Shown here piece after piece: positions 23,288 to 36,595 of a DNA stretch of 64,000 bases (position 1 is its first letter; each line of letters starts with the position of its first letter). The DNA lies in the NCBI GenBank assembly GCA_025716855.1, contig JAIXMQ010000029.1:124001-188000 (forward strand). Direction: 5' to 3'. This stretch comes from Pilaira anomala. Taxonomy: Eukaryota; Mucoromycota; Mucoromycetes; Mucorales; Mucoraceae. Position numbers and translations under genes: made by a program. The notes beneath the pieces were generated by a model. It did not search any database, had not been told where the DNA came from, and was given only the letters and a program-made list of their open reading frames with translations.

Positions 23288-25507
23288 CTACATATGGCAA
23301 GGCCTTAAAAAGTACCAAGATCTTGTCATTCTTTCAATCGTTTCCAATTTTTGTTTTACACTTAATCTTGGGTTCTCAAGGTCTCGTAAATCCTCAATAA
23401 ATAATTCACGAATAGAGTTTCGCATAGGTAATTGAAGAGAATAGGATCTTAAAAGATGAACTTCGCATAATAAAATACCTTGACTTTTACAATCTAAGCT
23501 GTTACTATCACTTGACAAATTGAATAATCTTTCGATACGTCTATTTTAAAATCAAATTTTTTATATTAGTAAAGTATTTTGAATAGATCATGGATATATT
23601 TTACCTCATAGTGCGACGAATAGGTAAACCTATTAAGCCTATAGTACGTCCACTACGTCTTTGCCAAACTCGATTCATCCAAGATAACGTTCCCCAAGTC
23701 ATCAACATGGAAGGCGCCACAGCTAAATATACATTATTAAATAAATTAGAGGATTATAATATATTAAATATGACCATGACTATTTACCTAGAAATGCAAA
23801 GTTAAGTTCATTTGATTTTAAAAGCTTATCCAAAGCAGTCATGGCTAAATCAAGATCCACCTTTGTTTTCTGCACCTGAATCAATAATGTTTGTACAAGA
23901 TCACCTAGAATTGCATTTTTTAAAGGATTCTACATACAAGAAAAAAAAATTAAGTCATAAAACTATGGATCAAAAAGCATTAGTTGGTGATTATTACTTT
24001 GATTTCTTCTTCGTATGCTTTTAAAACAATAGACATGTCACCTTCTCTGACATTTTGAACGACAGTATTTATATTTTGACCAGATAGATGATAACGACTT
24101 TGAGCAAACTCAGATACCATTCTCTCCAAAGACTATTTTAAAAAAAAATTAATGACACAAAATAATTATTTTTTTTTAAAAAAAAAAGGTTACTTACTTC
24201 TATATCACTTTTGAGACCTTCTTTTCCTAATAAACTTAATCTTTCATCTTTTAATCGAATGGTGTCCCATACTTGAAGGACAGGTTCCCAAACCCAATGA
24301 ATTGCAAAATCTCTTACAGTCACGCCCAATTCGCTAAACCATTCAATGATATCATCTTGTCTTTCTGTGACAAATTGAATGGCTGTATTACCAGCGAAAT
24401 AACCAACAACTGCAGGAATCCAATATCTTGTTACAAAGGAAGGTTGGCCATATACGTTTTGCATCGAAGTAATATTGGATCTACACTGGCTCCAATCTTT
24501 TGTAATTTCTAATAGTCCTTTTGCAATATCAATGGGTTGAGAGATAGAAGAAGTTTCTATATAATCTAAAGTCTCATTGACTTGAAATTGATCCATTGTC
24601 TTGATACTTGTGAGTGGTACAATTATATGTCGCATCATGGATAGACATTGATTTGACTGTGTGGCGATATCTTTTACATCCTCCCCTTCTTCATTTATAA
24701 AGGGAGTTAATTTCATCATGAGGCCCAAACGAGAGGCTTGCTGTGTACGAAAGTAATCCAATGTATGTATTTTTTGTCTAATTTCTTCATGTACTAATTG
24801 TTTAAATACTGAAGCCTGTTTGACACTAAAGAACCTAAAAGCTCTTTGTTGTTTCTGTGATGATTTGATCCAGTCTTTGGCGTGCTTTGGAAACATATTT
24901 AGAAACAAATGTTCCGGTGAATCAAATATGTTTTTTAAACCAAGTTGGGTTGTACGCATTTTTTTTACTGTGTTTACACCCAAGTAACCAATACGAATAG
25001 GTAACGCTAAAATGTGTTTGTATGTATTTTTAGAAACAATAATAATAAACTGTCATAATTATTATAATATTTACTCTGTAATGCATAATATGCTTCATAT
25101 CTTTTACTGCCATAAACACCATTCCAATAATGAATTGATTCGGATAAAGGTAAAGTAGAATTTAAAATATTTCTCAACAAATAACCGTAAACTGCAACAG
25201 TACACTTAGCAATGAATAGCCAATTTAAACTGCTAGTAGTGTCGACATTTTTTGATTTTTGATAAAGAGTTGAAGAATACAAGTCTAAATATCTTTGAAC
25301 AAGTTCAATATTAGGTGTATTTGTCAAGTCAATGTCGCGACTAGCTAATGTTAAAAATAATTCAAGATTTCCGTCTTCCTCTAAAGCTTGTATAGGGTCA
25401 GCAGTTAAACTAGACAAGTCCAAGGAATTTAAATTTTGTGAGTTTTCAAATAAATCTAAAAGCGTGTTGTTTAATTTGTTTAGTTGTTCATGAACGAAAT
25501 CTGTCAT
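23288..25507 (-). CDS. NCA2: NCA2-like mitochondrial membrane protein
   Basis: Multi-exon minus-strand gene. The start is taken at 25507 (MTDFVHEQLNKL); the frame is open further upstream to 25654, but that would run through the shared promoter with PCM1. Recognisable NCA2 features are the N-terminal helical region (YWNGVYGSKRYEAYYALQS) and the middle segment with RYWIPAVVGYFAGNTAIQF, probably membrane-spanning. The C-terminal signature follows (RIERLFNLSSDS, GILLCEVHLLRSYS, FIEDLRDLENPRLSVKQKLETIERM), ending at 23288. NCA2 proteins sit in mitochondrial membranes; in yeast the gene affects expression of the mitochondrial ATP synthase subunits ATP6/ATP8. Exons between about 23520 and 24135 are small and were not fully resolved. 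Confidence 0.85.
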
Positions 25508-25693
25508 TATGGTAAATAAGTTGACAAGCAGAAAAACTAAACTGAAAATGTGTGCACGTAATAAATTTGTTGAAAAACCTGGTGCGCGCGTACATAATAT
25601 CTCCCCTTTATTTTTGGGTCTCCCAACACGGTTTAAGCCTATTTTTAGACCCACGTTTCAAGAAAACTTATCAGGTCTGGGACGAACTTCTAG

Positions 25694-25701
25694 TATATAA
25701 A
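25694..25701 (+). promoter_or_regulatory. TATA-like box in NCA2/PCM1 divergent promoter
   Basis: TATATAAA lies 90 bp before the PCM1 ATG (25784), in the 276-bp region shared with the divergent NCA2 gene. Confidence 0.5.
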
Positions 25702-25783
25702 CTTTTTCTTTTTCATTCTTTCACTTTCTTTCTTCCTTCTTTTCCCACTTTTTTTACTTTAGAAAAAAATATATACATATACC

Positions 25784-27643
25784 ATGTCTTTTGATACTGC
25801 TGCCATCAAGAATAATATCATTGCTCACGAAAAGGAAGACTTTGTATACACTTATGGTACTGCTGGTTTCCGTTCAAAGTAAGTTTTTTATTTTTGTTGT
25901 GTTGTACTTTCGTGTACTCATCTATCTTTTCTTTTCTTTTTTTAGTGCTGAAGTATTAGGTTCCGTTATGTATAAAGTTGCCATCTTGGCCGCTTTACGT
26001 TCCAAGAAGTTAAACGGTTCTACTATCGGTGTTATGATTACTGCTTCTCATAACCCTGAAGAGGTAAAATATAGCAAAAAAAAAAAAAAAAAAAAAAGGT
26101 ACAGGCAAAGAAATTAATTCTTTTTTTTTTTAGGACAACGGTGTCAAACTTGTTGACCCTCGTGGTGAAATGTTGGAACAATCTTGGGAAGTATATGCTA
26201 CTCAACTTGCTAATGCTAAGGATGGTGATTCTCTTTTAAACGTCGTTGAGGATATTGTTGCTCAATACAAGATTGATCTCGAGATTCCTGCTAATGTCAT
26301 TTATGCATATGATACAAGGTAAAAAGAAAAAAATATGCGCGCCTTTTCTTTTCATTTAACTAACCCTCTTTGTTTTGTTTATTAGACCTAGTTGCCCTCA
26401 TTTAGTAAAGTGTCTTGAACAAGGTCTCGAAGCTGCTGGTGCAAAGAGTACTAACTTTGGTTTAAAGACTACACCTATGCTCCATTACCTTGTTCGTTGT
26501 ATCAACACTGCTGGTACTAATGATGCTTATGGTGAACCTACTGAAGAAGGTTACTATAAAAAGTTAACCACCGCATTCGCTACTGCTGTTGTAAGTTAAA
26601 AAATAAAGGAGAGGGGTGGAAGAAAAGGGGGGAAAGAATTTAAGGTTAACCTTTTTTTTTTTTTATTCTTTGTGTGTATAGAAAGGAAAGCCTCGTTTGT
26701 CTACATTACACGTTGATTGTGCTAACGGTGTAGGTGCACCTAAGCTTCGTGAACTCACTAAATTCATTTCATCCGATATCTTATCCGTTGATATTGTAAA
26801 TGAAGATACCACCACATTAGGACAATTAAACAAGAACTGTGGTGCAGATTTTGTCAAGACTAACCAACGCGCACCACCTAGTATTTCAATTACTGCTGGA
26901 GATAGATGTTGTTCTTATGATGGTGATGCAGATCGTATTGTATTCTATTATGTCACTGAAGATGGTACTTTCAGACTTTTAGATGGTGATAAAATTGCTG
27001 GTCTTGCTGCTATCTTCATTACTGAGCTTGTACAAGAAGCAGGTATTGACTCTATTAAGGTTGGTGTTGTTCAAACTGCTTATGCTAACGGTAGTTCTAC
27101 CAACTATCTCACCAAAGTTTTGGTAAGTTTTTATTTATTTATTTATTTTATACTTTGATATACTTATACGCGTCCCATTTAGAACGTACCTGTTTCTTGT
27201 GTATCCACTGGCGTTAAACATCTTCATCATGAAGCTGAAAAGTATGATGTTGGTGTTTACTTTGAAGCTAATGGTCACGGTACCGTTCTCTTCAGTCCTG
27301 AAGCACTGAACACAATCAAGACAGCAGAAGCAAAGACTCCTGCACAAAAGCAAGCTATTACTCAACTTTCTGCTTTAACTGAATTAATCAACCAAACTGT
27401 AGGTGATGCTATTTCAGATATGCTTTTAGTTGAAGCTATTCTCACAAGTCGTCAATGGAGCTTTGAGGAATGGGATCAAGCTTATACCGATCTTCCTAAC
27501 CGTCTTGTTAAAGTAGTTGTTTCTGATAGACATATTTTCAAGACTACAAATGCTGAACGTCAATTAGTTGAGCCTGCTGGTCTTCAAGCAGAGATTGATT
27601 CTCTTGTTGCTAAATACAGCAATGGTCGTTCTTTTGTTCGGTA

Positions 27644-27721
<78 letters not shown>

Positions 27722-27889
27722 TTTATTTCGTTTTTTATTTATTTATTCTTCAATTTTAGTGCTTCTGGTACTGAGGATGCTGTTCGTGTTTATGCCGAAG
27801 CTGCTACTCGCGCCGAAACCGATGACCTTGCATTCAAGGTAGCACAACTTGTTTATGATCGTGCTGGTGGTGTTGGTGCTCGCCCTTAA
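25784..27889 (+). CDS. PCM1: Phosphoacetylglucosamine mutase
   Basis: The start is at 25784 (ACCATGTC; MSFDTAAIKNN) and the stop at 27889, with about seven introns and roughly 550 residues. It converts GlcNAc-6-P to GlcNAc-1-P on the way to UDP-GlcNAc for chitin, N-glycans and GPI anchors. Visible signatures: TYGTAGFRS near the N-terminus, the phosphoserine loop MITASHNPEEDNGVK, the Mg-binding loop YDGDADRIV, the sugar-binding loop YFEANGHGT and the phosphate-binding loop RASGTEDAVRVYAEA. The last intron (27641-27759) contains an uninterrupted run of 74 T. It is convergent with the M28 protease gene, with 132 bp between stops. Confidence 0.95.
27646..27719 (+). repeat. Poly-T run of 74 in an intron
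   Basis: A pure homopolymer of 74 T between the GTAAG donor and the acceptor of the last PCM1 intron. Its exact length may be affected by sequencing or assembly. Confidence 0.85.
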
Positions 27890-28021
27890 AAAAAAAACAT
27901 AAATAAACAAACAAATGTTTACATATTTTTCATTACACACACACACACACTCACATTTACATTTAAATAAATAAATAAAAAGTTTTTTGCAACATTTATT
28001 AATGTATTATATGTATATAAT

Positions 28022-31000
28022 TTATAAATCCCAAATTTTAACTACAGAACTTAACCATGTGGTAGTTGTCCAAACAGGTAACGAACGTTGAACAACAGAC
28101 ATAATACCTACACCACCAATAAGACGTTCTTCATTTCTACTAGCAAATCCTTCCTTTTCTAAAGCAGTAAATTCAAATCGAATTTTATATTTACCCTTTA
28201 ATGCTGCCTCATGATCTGATTCAGGTACCTTGACAGAGATATCCATCGTCCAACCATCGTTACCGTAACCGCTAACATGACGTACAACATAATGACTAGG
28301 TACATCTAAAGGTTCTTCATCTTCAATACTCCAATCCACCACATGTCCATCAAACGCAATCACTGTCCAAGTATAAGTAGGTGAAAGACAAAGAATAGAG
28401 AAGGATCTGATACCAGTCTTTGGGTTATAACTATCATTATGAATCTTGACTTCTGGGAATGGACCTGTCAATGAATCAAATAATTCCTCTCCAATTTCTT
28501 TTGTGGCATGTTGACGAATATAAGGTTGAACATCAAATCGATATCCACCCAAGAAAGCACTGAAAGGATAAATGGAATCCCAATCATTCATATTACTTGA
28601 TCCACCACGTACTTCTGCTTCAATACCAAGTTCATTTTCCAAGGATTCAACTACGGTTTGAATATAAGGTCCATGATCAGCTTGTGCAATACCAACCGTG
28701 ACCTCGCCGGATGTTAAGTTCTTTAATTGTTGAATGAATAATCGCTTAGGATGAAGTTCGTCGTATGGGAATGCCCATCCGCCATAGCTACCACCACCAA
28801 CATACACAGCTACCAAAATAGCGGTTTGTGCCAACAATAACAATACAAGTAACTTCTTAAGTACCTTTGTACCAAATCGATGAACATGAGCAACATAAGG
28901 AAGTGTTACCATGAATATAATCATACCATAAATAATTGCAACGATCAAATCAACAGGTGTATCTACTCCCATACGACCTGTTAAAGGTACAAAGATATCA
29001 ATTAATGCATAAGCGTAATCAGAATACAATAAAGATAATGTAAATCCACTCATCACATAAGCTACTGTACCCACTTGAGGTAAGTAGATTTTAGAAGCAG
29101 CAGGGCGAAGACCGAATTCATTCAATGCACATGTGATAAACATAACAAAGCAATAGAGCCAAAACACATAAGAACTAGCTACACCTGTTTGAGTAGTAAT
29201 GGCAGTAGCAGTAGCAAAGAAAAGCATTAATGAATTGAAAGTACCATACTCCATATCAAAATGTTGAGGTCCGGGTAAGAGATAAAACAAGTATTGGATA
29301 CCAAAGGCACCTACAAGTCCCATCGGACTAAAGATAATTGCACCGTACCATTCATGCTTGAACCAAGCCATATGACGATTAAAGTGATCTGAGGTAATTA
29401 AAAATGAAATGGCAATCGGTAAAAGCATACAGCACACCATACTGAGACAAACGGCTAAAACAGATTTGGTGTAAGAAATCAAAATGGATCCAATGGATCG
29501 GTAAGGAGAGGAAGTATGTGTCTTTGTGACAATAAAGCCAAAATATCCAAAAGCTAAAAGTACAGTAGACATTTGAATCGCATAGGCTGTGCTCCATGAA
29601 TAGACGACAAAGAAAAGGCCTTGGACATCGAAAAAGACAACATCGCTAGCTATTTCAATACCTGTCAAAGTAGCATTTTGTGCTAAATAGTTAATAATAG
29701 CTAAAGTATTCGCTCCCAAATGTTGAAGTGATCCAGGTTGTAAATGTTCAGTGATGTCCAAATGTGTGTGATATAAATAAGAGTTTTTATAGATTGCCAT
29801 ATCGATACCAGTTAAATTACCATATTGTACAAATTGTCTAAAATCTGTATCAGATAAAATCAATCCAGTTCGGAAAACATCATTAGCCTATAAATGGAAA
29901 TGTTAATTTCGAGCTTGATAACCTAAATTTTTATGATTTCATTACCATGACAGTTCCATGAGGGTAAGGTGCTTGTTTGTATGCTTCGATCATTTCACGG
30001 GAATTTGCTTGAAATAAAATTTCTCGGCCCGTAGTTCCACAAGCATCAATATTAACGACGGAACGAATTCTAGAGAATACGTTAGATCCAAAGCAAACAA
30101 CAATAGAAAAATAATTGAGTAGACTTACGAATCTTTCAACTCATGCATGGTAATAAAAGCGTGTGAAGCATCTTGCAATGATTCCTCGGCTCCGTTAAAC
30201 ACTAATATATTTTAAAGATTAGGAACCCCGTTTGTGCAGAAACCAATATTTACTTACAAAAGACAATAGCGTTTTTATAACTAGTCCAATCACGTCTACT
30301 TAATACACGAATAATATCCATCATAACAGCAGTACCTGAACCATCATCGGTAGCACCGGGAGAACCCAATGTGGTATCAAAATGAGAATTCAAAAGAACT
30401 GCATTTTCCTCGCATCCACGAGATTCAGGGTTTTCGGGATCAATTGGACAAGATAAACGTACAATGATATTGGTGATATTGGTATAAGCCTTTAAGACCA
30501 CTAATACAAAAATATATACAAATTAGTTTATCCGCTTAGAAAGATAGAATATGTCCTCGGATTATTTATACGTTACTTTTATCCATAATATCAAACCTAT
30601 GAGAACTTGTGCCATGTTGTACCCAAATATCAAACTTTGGGGAATTGAGTACACCTTCTGCTTCATTTTTGTATTGAGTAATGACTTGTTCGATATATTC
30701 ATAAGATTGTTTTTCTTCAACTGTACCCACAATACCTATAAAGATAATCATTGTTTAATATTTACAGATAATTTTAAATGATAATAATACTTGCGATATC
30801 CAATAGTGTCACTTAAATGAGATACAATTTGAATAGCGTTATGCTCGGAAAAGTCTGACAAGCCAGTTTTGGAGTTATAACCGTTATGGTTAGTAGGAGC
30901 AGGTACCTTGTAATGAAAGTGAAAAGCAAGTGAAATACCAAGCAAGGTACTCAAGATCAATGTTAGCCAAGATGTCACTACTTTCTTTGTTGTCCTTTCT

Positions 31001-31035
31001 TCTGCGCCAATACCAGGCAACTTTCGACCCGCCAT
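28022..31035 (-). CDS. M28-family membrane metallopeptidase (PFF1/ERMP1 type)
   Basis: Minus-strand gene starting at 31035 (MAGRKLPGIGAEERTTKK) with an N-terminal membrane segment (WLTLILSTLLGISLAF). The lumenal M28 peptidase domain shows the zinc and catalytic set SHFDT, GATDDGSG, the Glu pair in the exon after NAIVF, and YHTHLD. About eight hydrophobic segments follow (for example VLLAFGYFGFIV and LLLLAQTAILVAVYVGG), then a soluble C-terminal domain ending at 28022. The large last exon (28022-29863 and beyond) encodes 613 residues. The family contains the yeast vacuolar membrane protease Pff1 and animal ER metallopeptidase ERMP1; the compartment here cannot be settled from sequence. Five or more small exons lie upstream. 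It is transcribed in the same direction as the sirtuin gene behind it. Confidence 0.88.
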
Positions 31036-31375
31036 TTTTTTCTTTTTATTATATTAGGAAAGTGAAGAGAAGAGAAAGATAAAAAAGATAATTGAAAAAA
31101 AAGTTTAGGAAAGCTTCACTCAAATTGTAGCGGAGCTGACACGCTTCAAATTCAACCTTAAAAGAAAATATCGTTGTACATACGTGTGAGCTAAAATAAA
31201 CAACATGAAATAAATTCGTTTTAATGTTCAAATATTATAAAAAAAAATGTATACGTGTAATAAAGTAGCGTTTGGTGCGTAAAAAAAGGTGGGCGGGTAA
31301 GTGAAAAAATATATATAAATAAAAAAAAATAATGTTTTTTTTAAAAAAAAAAAGAGAGAAAGAGAGCGAGAGAAT

Positions 31376-32613
31376 CTACACACATTTCCCAACTTTTGTG
31401 CAAGCACGACGTTTAGTAACACGAAAATTTTGAAGTGTAGTTTGTGATTTTGATATTGCTCGCTTAAGTGGTGGATGCTTTGAATTAGAGGATTTAATGG
31501 TGATAATCGTAGCTTTTTTAGTTTTACTAGGTTTCTTATTTTCTTTTTCTTCTTCTTCCTCCTCTTCTTCTTCTTCTTCTTGTTGTTCTTTAGCAATACG
31601 TCTCAACTTATTTGCAGTTTGATTCATTAATTTTTCGTTAGCAATTTTTTTATTTGTAATTTTAACCCATTCATCTGAATCACCAAGAACTTCATAATCA
31701 AATACTTTTTCCCATTCTTTTGTTGGACTAGTACGGTTCACAAATACAACACATCCACCTGGCTTTGAATGAATGATACGAGCGGCTTGTTTAATGAATT
31801 TTTTAAGTGCCGGGATCTTTAAAGAAGTACCCATTACAATCATAAGATCAGGTTTCTTTTTCAAATCACTGACCTGCAGCTGACCAATGGATTCACCATT
31901 TGGATGGTTTTCATTATAAAGCACAATGGCAGGTCGAAGTGTACCTACTGCTAATTGTCTTTTACCAAGTCGAGTTCTTTCTAAATCAATCGATTCACAA
32001 CGGGGACAAAGAGGTGCTTCTCCGTCACGGAACATTTTTTCGTATTCGTCAGTGAAATCATAATTTGAAGAACAAAGGGTACATTTAACTTCTTTCATGG
32101 TGCCGTGTAATTGAATGGTTGGAATATCTAAATCTTCTTCTAAAAAATCAATGTTTTGTGTATAGCAGCGTAATAATTGTCCCTTGTTGGTTAATGACTG
32201 AATAAACTCATGTGTCAATGTTGGATTTGCTTTGGAAATGAGTGATCGTAATTCAGCCATAAACGTATAGAAACATTGAATCGTCTTTTCGTTTCGAAAT
32301 AACGTCGCGTCAAACAGTTCTTGTCCACGTAAGACTATATCTGGATGTTGTTTTTTCACTAGATTATATAAACCATCGGCAGAACGAAAGTCCTTTTTTT
32401 TCAAAGTTGATGAGCGCGTTTATTTTTTTTTATATAGATGATGTTTTTTTTTTTTTTATTTATTTGGTAACTTACGGGAATGCCACTGCTACAAGAGATC
32501 CCTGCACCTGTTACAATCAATGCACGCTTACTTTTTGCGATGAATGAAGATAAATCAGTAAGAAGAGGATCAATAACTTCTGTAGGTTCAGAAATGGCTA
32601 TCTTGACCTTCAT
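31376..32613 (-). CDS. Sirtuin NAD-dependent deacetylase (HST3/HST4-like)
   Basis: Two exons: 32476-32613 and 31376-32392, split inside the NAD-binding loop (GAGISCSSGIP|DFRS) and joining in frame. The catalytic core is complete: TGAGIS, the TQNID NAD-binding motif, the general base in QLHGTMKEV, four zinc cysteines (CTLC and CPRC), RPAIVLYNE and VMGTSLKI. The C-terminal ~90 residues hold a pure Glu tract (EEEEEEEEEEE) followed by Lys/Ser-rich sequence, probably nuclear. Within the family the class with this spacing and a C-terminal tail resembles the yeast Hst3/Hst4 histone H3K56 deacetylases; that subfamily assignment is inference. About 340 bp separate it from the start of the protease gene downstream. 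Confidence 0.9.
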
Positions 32614-33500
32614 TTCAACTTAAAAAAAGGACTTATAGAAAAAGGAAAAAGAGGAAAAGAAAAAAAAAACTTTTTTTCTTCGCTGTTGTAATTTCCCTTT
32701 CTCTTTTTAAGGTCAAAAAAAAAAATTATGATGATGAATGTTGTGTAATAAGGTCTCACAAAAATGTCATTTAAAACTAATGTAAGGAGAAAGAAAGAGA
32801 CTGAATGTACCTAAAAGGCATAAATTTTCCGTTAAACAGATGACCATAGCCTTTTCTGTGTTTTGTTTAGTTCATCCAAAGGATCTACTTCTTTTGACGT
32901 AATGGTAGTATTAAATGTATACATATGTACCTAACAACGAGTATCAATGAAACCAAAACATTGAATTAATTAATGCGAATAGCCAATGATATAAAATGCT
33001 CTTTTTTTTTTCTTTTTTTTTTCTTTAATCTGTCCGTATATTGCTTATTTCGATTCCCCTCTTTCTCTCCTCTATACATAAATGACTTAAAACGGGGAAC
33101 ACGTTTATGGTCAATATACGCATACAGTATAATGCTACGCAACAAAATATACCCTGTCTTTCTCTCTTTATAATTACATGCAATTTTTGTGTAAACGTAA
33201 AAGAAAAAAAAACCTCACTTGCTCTTGAGATGTATCATTTTAAGATTGAAAAAGAAAACGTTTCCCTTACTTGTAAAGAAAATTAGCCGCATTTGTAGAT
33301 CCGTGCTCATGTTTATTTTAGAGTAACAAACTAAAGTTTTGTGTATCTCTCCCTCTCCTTTTTTACTCACTTGATACACGAAAAACCCACTCTACGGTAT
33401 TTGGTTTAAGCACCGCGCACAAGGCCCAAAACACTATTTTACATACCTAAAAATGTAAGTCTATATTTATACCTGAACATGTATTTGGACTAAGGTCTAT
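32614..33500. other. AT-rich spacer
   Basis: No gene is supported. The first 100 bp hold A/T runs that may be the sirtuin promoter; the rest has only short random ORFs. Confidence 0.5.
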
Positions 33501-34880
33501 CTGTATGTTTCCCTTTCTAGAATTAAATTGCTTCAATTTATCATCATAAAAGTCTATAGAATATCTTTTGATACACCAAAACTCTTCAATAGCTTGTCGT
33601 ATGACATTGGAACAAACTTACGCGTCACATCAATAATACCATTGATGATGGTGCTTATAATAGCTTCGATTCCCTCGTCAATAGTTCGTTTAAAAGATAT
33701 CATGTTTTGGGACTATCTAGAAAGATTTTCTTAAGTGACGCGGCTGTTCTGGTCTGGTCATTTTATTTATTTATGGGTCACTCAAAAATCCCAAGGTGTT
33801 TACAGATGTATATTAGTATGAAGATGTAATAGGTTTTTATTATAATATTTAGTTTATAAGCCTGAACTACCCATATATTTTTAAGTAGAGATGTTGCAAA
33901 CACGACACTATCAAAAACTTTGCGTTTATTTACTTTTGGTTTATTTCAACAGTCTTGTTGTGATATAGAATAGATTTAATAGAAATAAAAGATAAAAACT
34001 AAATAAGTAGTTTGAGACTGTTTACAATAGTTTTATTAGAGTAAAAAGAGGAAGAAAATTCTATTTACTTAATTATTTGAGAGAGTATTTATACGGTAAC
34101 TTATATAACTTAGAGGATACGATACATCCGGATTTTTGCAATGTGCATCAATAGATGTCATTCTTCCATACACTTCGTCACTTGTAATTAAAAGTGCCTG
34201 GTTAGTTTTAATATTGTATAAAATAGCGCCTTCCATGACTTTTGTGGTGAAGTATTTCATATTGGGACTTGATAGTCAACAGGTATTTAGGAGGGCGCAA
34301 ATATCATCTGTCAACTCAAAATAATGGCGTGTGTGCTAAGTATCTTAGCATATGGTCCGTTAAGGATTCTCGAGCTAAACCCATTGTCATTTGATATTTG
34401 CTTCATGACTTTTTTTTTTTTTTTGATCTATCCTCCTTATCTTCTTCGGCATCTTCTATGTCTCTTCTCTTCCTGGAGATAAAGACTTTCTTTTCGTGAT
34501 ACTTCTCGATTAAGGTATTGTTGTAATGAATCGATAGTTTGGGAGGGAGTAGCTGGTAACACATTTTGTAACCTTCCTTTCTTTTATCTTTATTGGATAT
34601 TGATGAGGAATTTATTTTAGTTAAGACTGATTTACAAGTTAAAAACAACAGTGCTTGGAAAAAAAATTAGGTATTGGTGTTGACCTTTGTCTTTTAGGGG
34701 AAGATACGCGCACCACATTTAATCATTTTTTTTTTTTTGCCATCTCACCACTAACGGGTTGGGACAGAATATCCTCTCTATCTAATACATGCAACCTGCA
34801 CATAAAATAGTATTTTCTATTAAGATTTATTAAACAATGGATCACTTATTTTTGATAAAATTGTTTGTTCAGATGAATAG
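33501..34880 (-). pseudogene. Degraded multicopy ORF of unknown function (copy B)
   Basis: A second copy of the minus-strand repeat seen at 9.7-14.5 kb. Reading from high to low coordinates: a basic stretch KVFISRKRRDIED (34648-34403), then the segment matching 13836-13930, then a frame beginning MKYFTTKVMEGAILYN (34260), which is the same peptide start as in copy A. A weak helical frame at about 33740-33540 ends it. Copy B has no Fanzor element at the corresponding place (about 34295-34310), so it records the pre-insertion state. No frame is intact. Confidence 0.45.
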
Positions 34881-35454
34881 AAACGTGTCATGGACACGGA
34901 TGGAAATACTTCCTCTATTCTTCAGTGTGCTTCATAGAGTAGATCACAAAATAAAATATGTTTGATCTAACAGGATGGTGCCATTGTTTATGTTTCTCTC
35001 AAATTAATAAATCAGGTTTAAAGAATAAATTCGTATACATTAAATGATGAGAATTACCATGTTTGCTTATAGATACACAAAAGATAGATTTTTAATTTTA
35101 GAGTAAAAAATATTAAGGTTTAGGTAACAGTTTAAGTCTAACATAAAATAAGCGAAATACACTAATGTCGACATTTTACATAATTTACCTTGAGGGTCAC
35201 TACACTGAAAATACTTCTAAGCTCACATGCAGGTATGGCGTATTTAAGTGATATGAAATGGGAAACAAGACCAGTTTTCTTGATCCATTTCAAGTGGAGA
35301 TTAAATTACCTAATTTTTAAAAAAAAAAAAAAAAAAAAAAAAAGGTACCACAGTTGTCATGTGCGACATGATAGTGTAAACTTGCTTTGAGTAAAGTGTG
35401 AGAGAGTTTTCTCTTTTCTATCTTTCTTAATTTATTGTCTTATTCTGCTAAATT
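34881..35454. other. AT-rich spacer with A-run
   Basis: No gene is supported. A run of about 24 A lies at 35320-35343. Confidence 0.5.
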
Positions 35455-36577
35455 ATGGGACAAGCTAAAAGCAGAGAAACACAAGAAAACAACTTGTTGT
35501 CTAAAAAGACTCATTGTAAGAGTGAACTCTACTACTTATACATCATCTTGATGGTCTTATCTTTTTAAAAATTCTAGTTTCTAAAAAGGAGATTCATGAC
35601 CTTCGACATAAAGTTGACTCTAAAGCGAATATTACTCCCCAAGTGTTTAAAGAAGTAAAAAAAAAAAAGAGTTTTTATTGTTTTACATAAAAGGAGATAC
35701 TAAAACTTTCTTTTAAAACAGACGGTAAAGAAATATGTACCTTCAGTATCTTCAAATGACGATGTTTTCTTGAACCAGTTGTATTCAGCATTTAATAACG
35801 ATAATAAAAAAGCTATGGAATTCAGTGAGTTTGTCGATGGTCTTAGTATATTTATGAAGGGCAACCAGGAAGAAAAGTTAACATGTAAGTTATGAATATG
35901 TATACTTTCTTTGTGTATATATATATATAAATTAAAGAACTTGTTTTTTTCTCAGTATCTTTCAAGCTGTATGATATTAATCATGATGGTTTCTTGACAA
36001 AGTCAGAGTTGGAACGAGTCATGTTAAAATTGGTAAAGTAGTCAAGAAAAAAAAAGAACAAAAACAAATAAATTAACGGGTGATATAAATCTATACAATT
36101 TAGTCTGGAACGTTCTCAAAAGACGATCAAACAACTGAGATAAAGGAAATGATTGAACATATGTTTAAAGACTTTGACGTTGATAATGATGGTCGTTTGG
36201 TAAAATACATAGAGGGAAAAGTGATTTTTTAATGACAAAAAATTGTATTAACGTGAGAAAATATAATATAGTCCTTTGAAGAATATAAATTATCAGCTAT
36301 GAAAGAACCTTTAATTGTGGACTTTTTAGAACAGTTTCTATCGGAGCATCATGTATCTGGTAATCCTCGCTCAACATCTCGTGCCGAATCAGTTCGATCT
36401 CATGGATCTACTACCCGATCACCTTCTTCTTCCCGACTTTCAGTGAGATTATCACAAGCCGAATTACTGGATTATAGTCATCATAAACGTTTAAGTAGGC
36501 CAACAAGTATGACTAGTCTTGATGCTGCTTTAACATCGATGGAAGTAGGTGCAACATTATCTAATATTACAAAATAA
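35455..36577 (+). CDS. N-myristoylated EF-hand calcium sensor (calcineurin B/NCS-like)
   Basis: The start is at 35455 (MGQAKSRE); Gly2 with Ser6 fits an N-myristoylation signal. Five or six exons. The N-terminal EF-hand pair is degenerate (HDLRHKVDSKAN; FNNDNKKAMEFSEFVDGL). The C-terminal pair is canonical (DINHDGFLTKSE and DVDNDGRLSFEE), with the last one completed across an intron (GRL|SFEE). After EPLIVDFLEQFLSEH comes a Ser/Arg-rich tail of ~75 residues (SRAESVRSHGSTTRSPSSSR). The arrangement resembles calcineurin B, CHP and neuronal calcium sensor proteins. The Ser-rich tail is unlike standard calcineurin B, so I prefer a CNB-like sensor over the phosphatase regulatory subunit itself. 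It is convergent with the next gene, 18 bp between stops. Confidence 0.8.
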
Positions 36578-36595
36578 TAATAATAAACAACTTTT

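Noticed and set aside
25508..25654. N-terminal extension of NCA2 to 25654
   Set aside because: It would run through the short divergent promoter and its sequence looks non-coding; MTDFVHEQ at 25507 is a better start.
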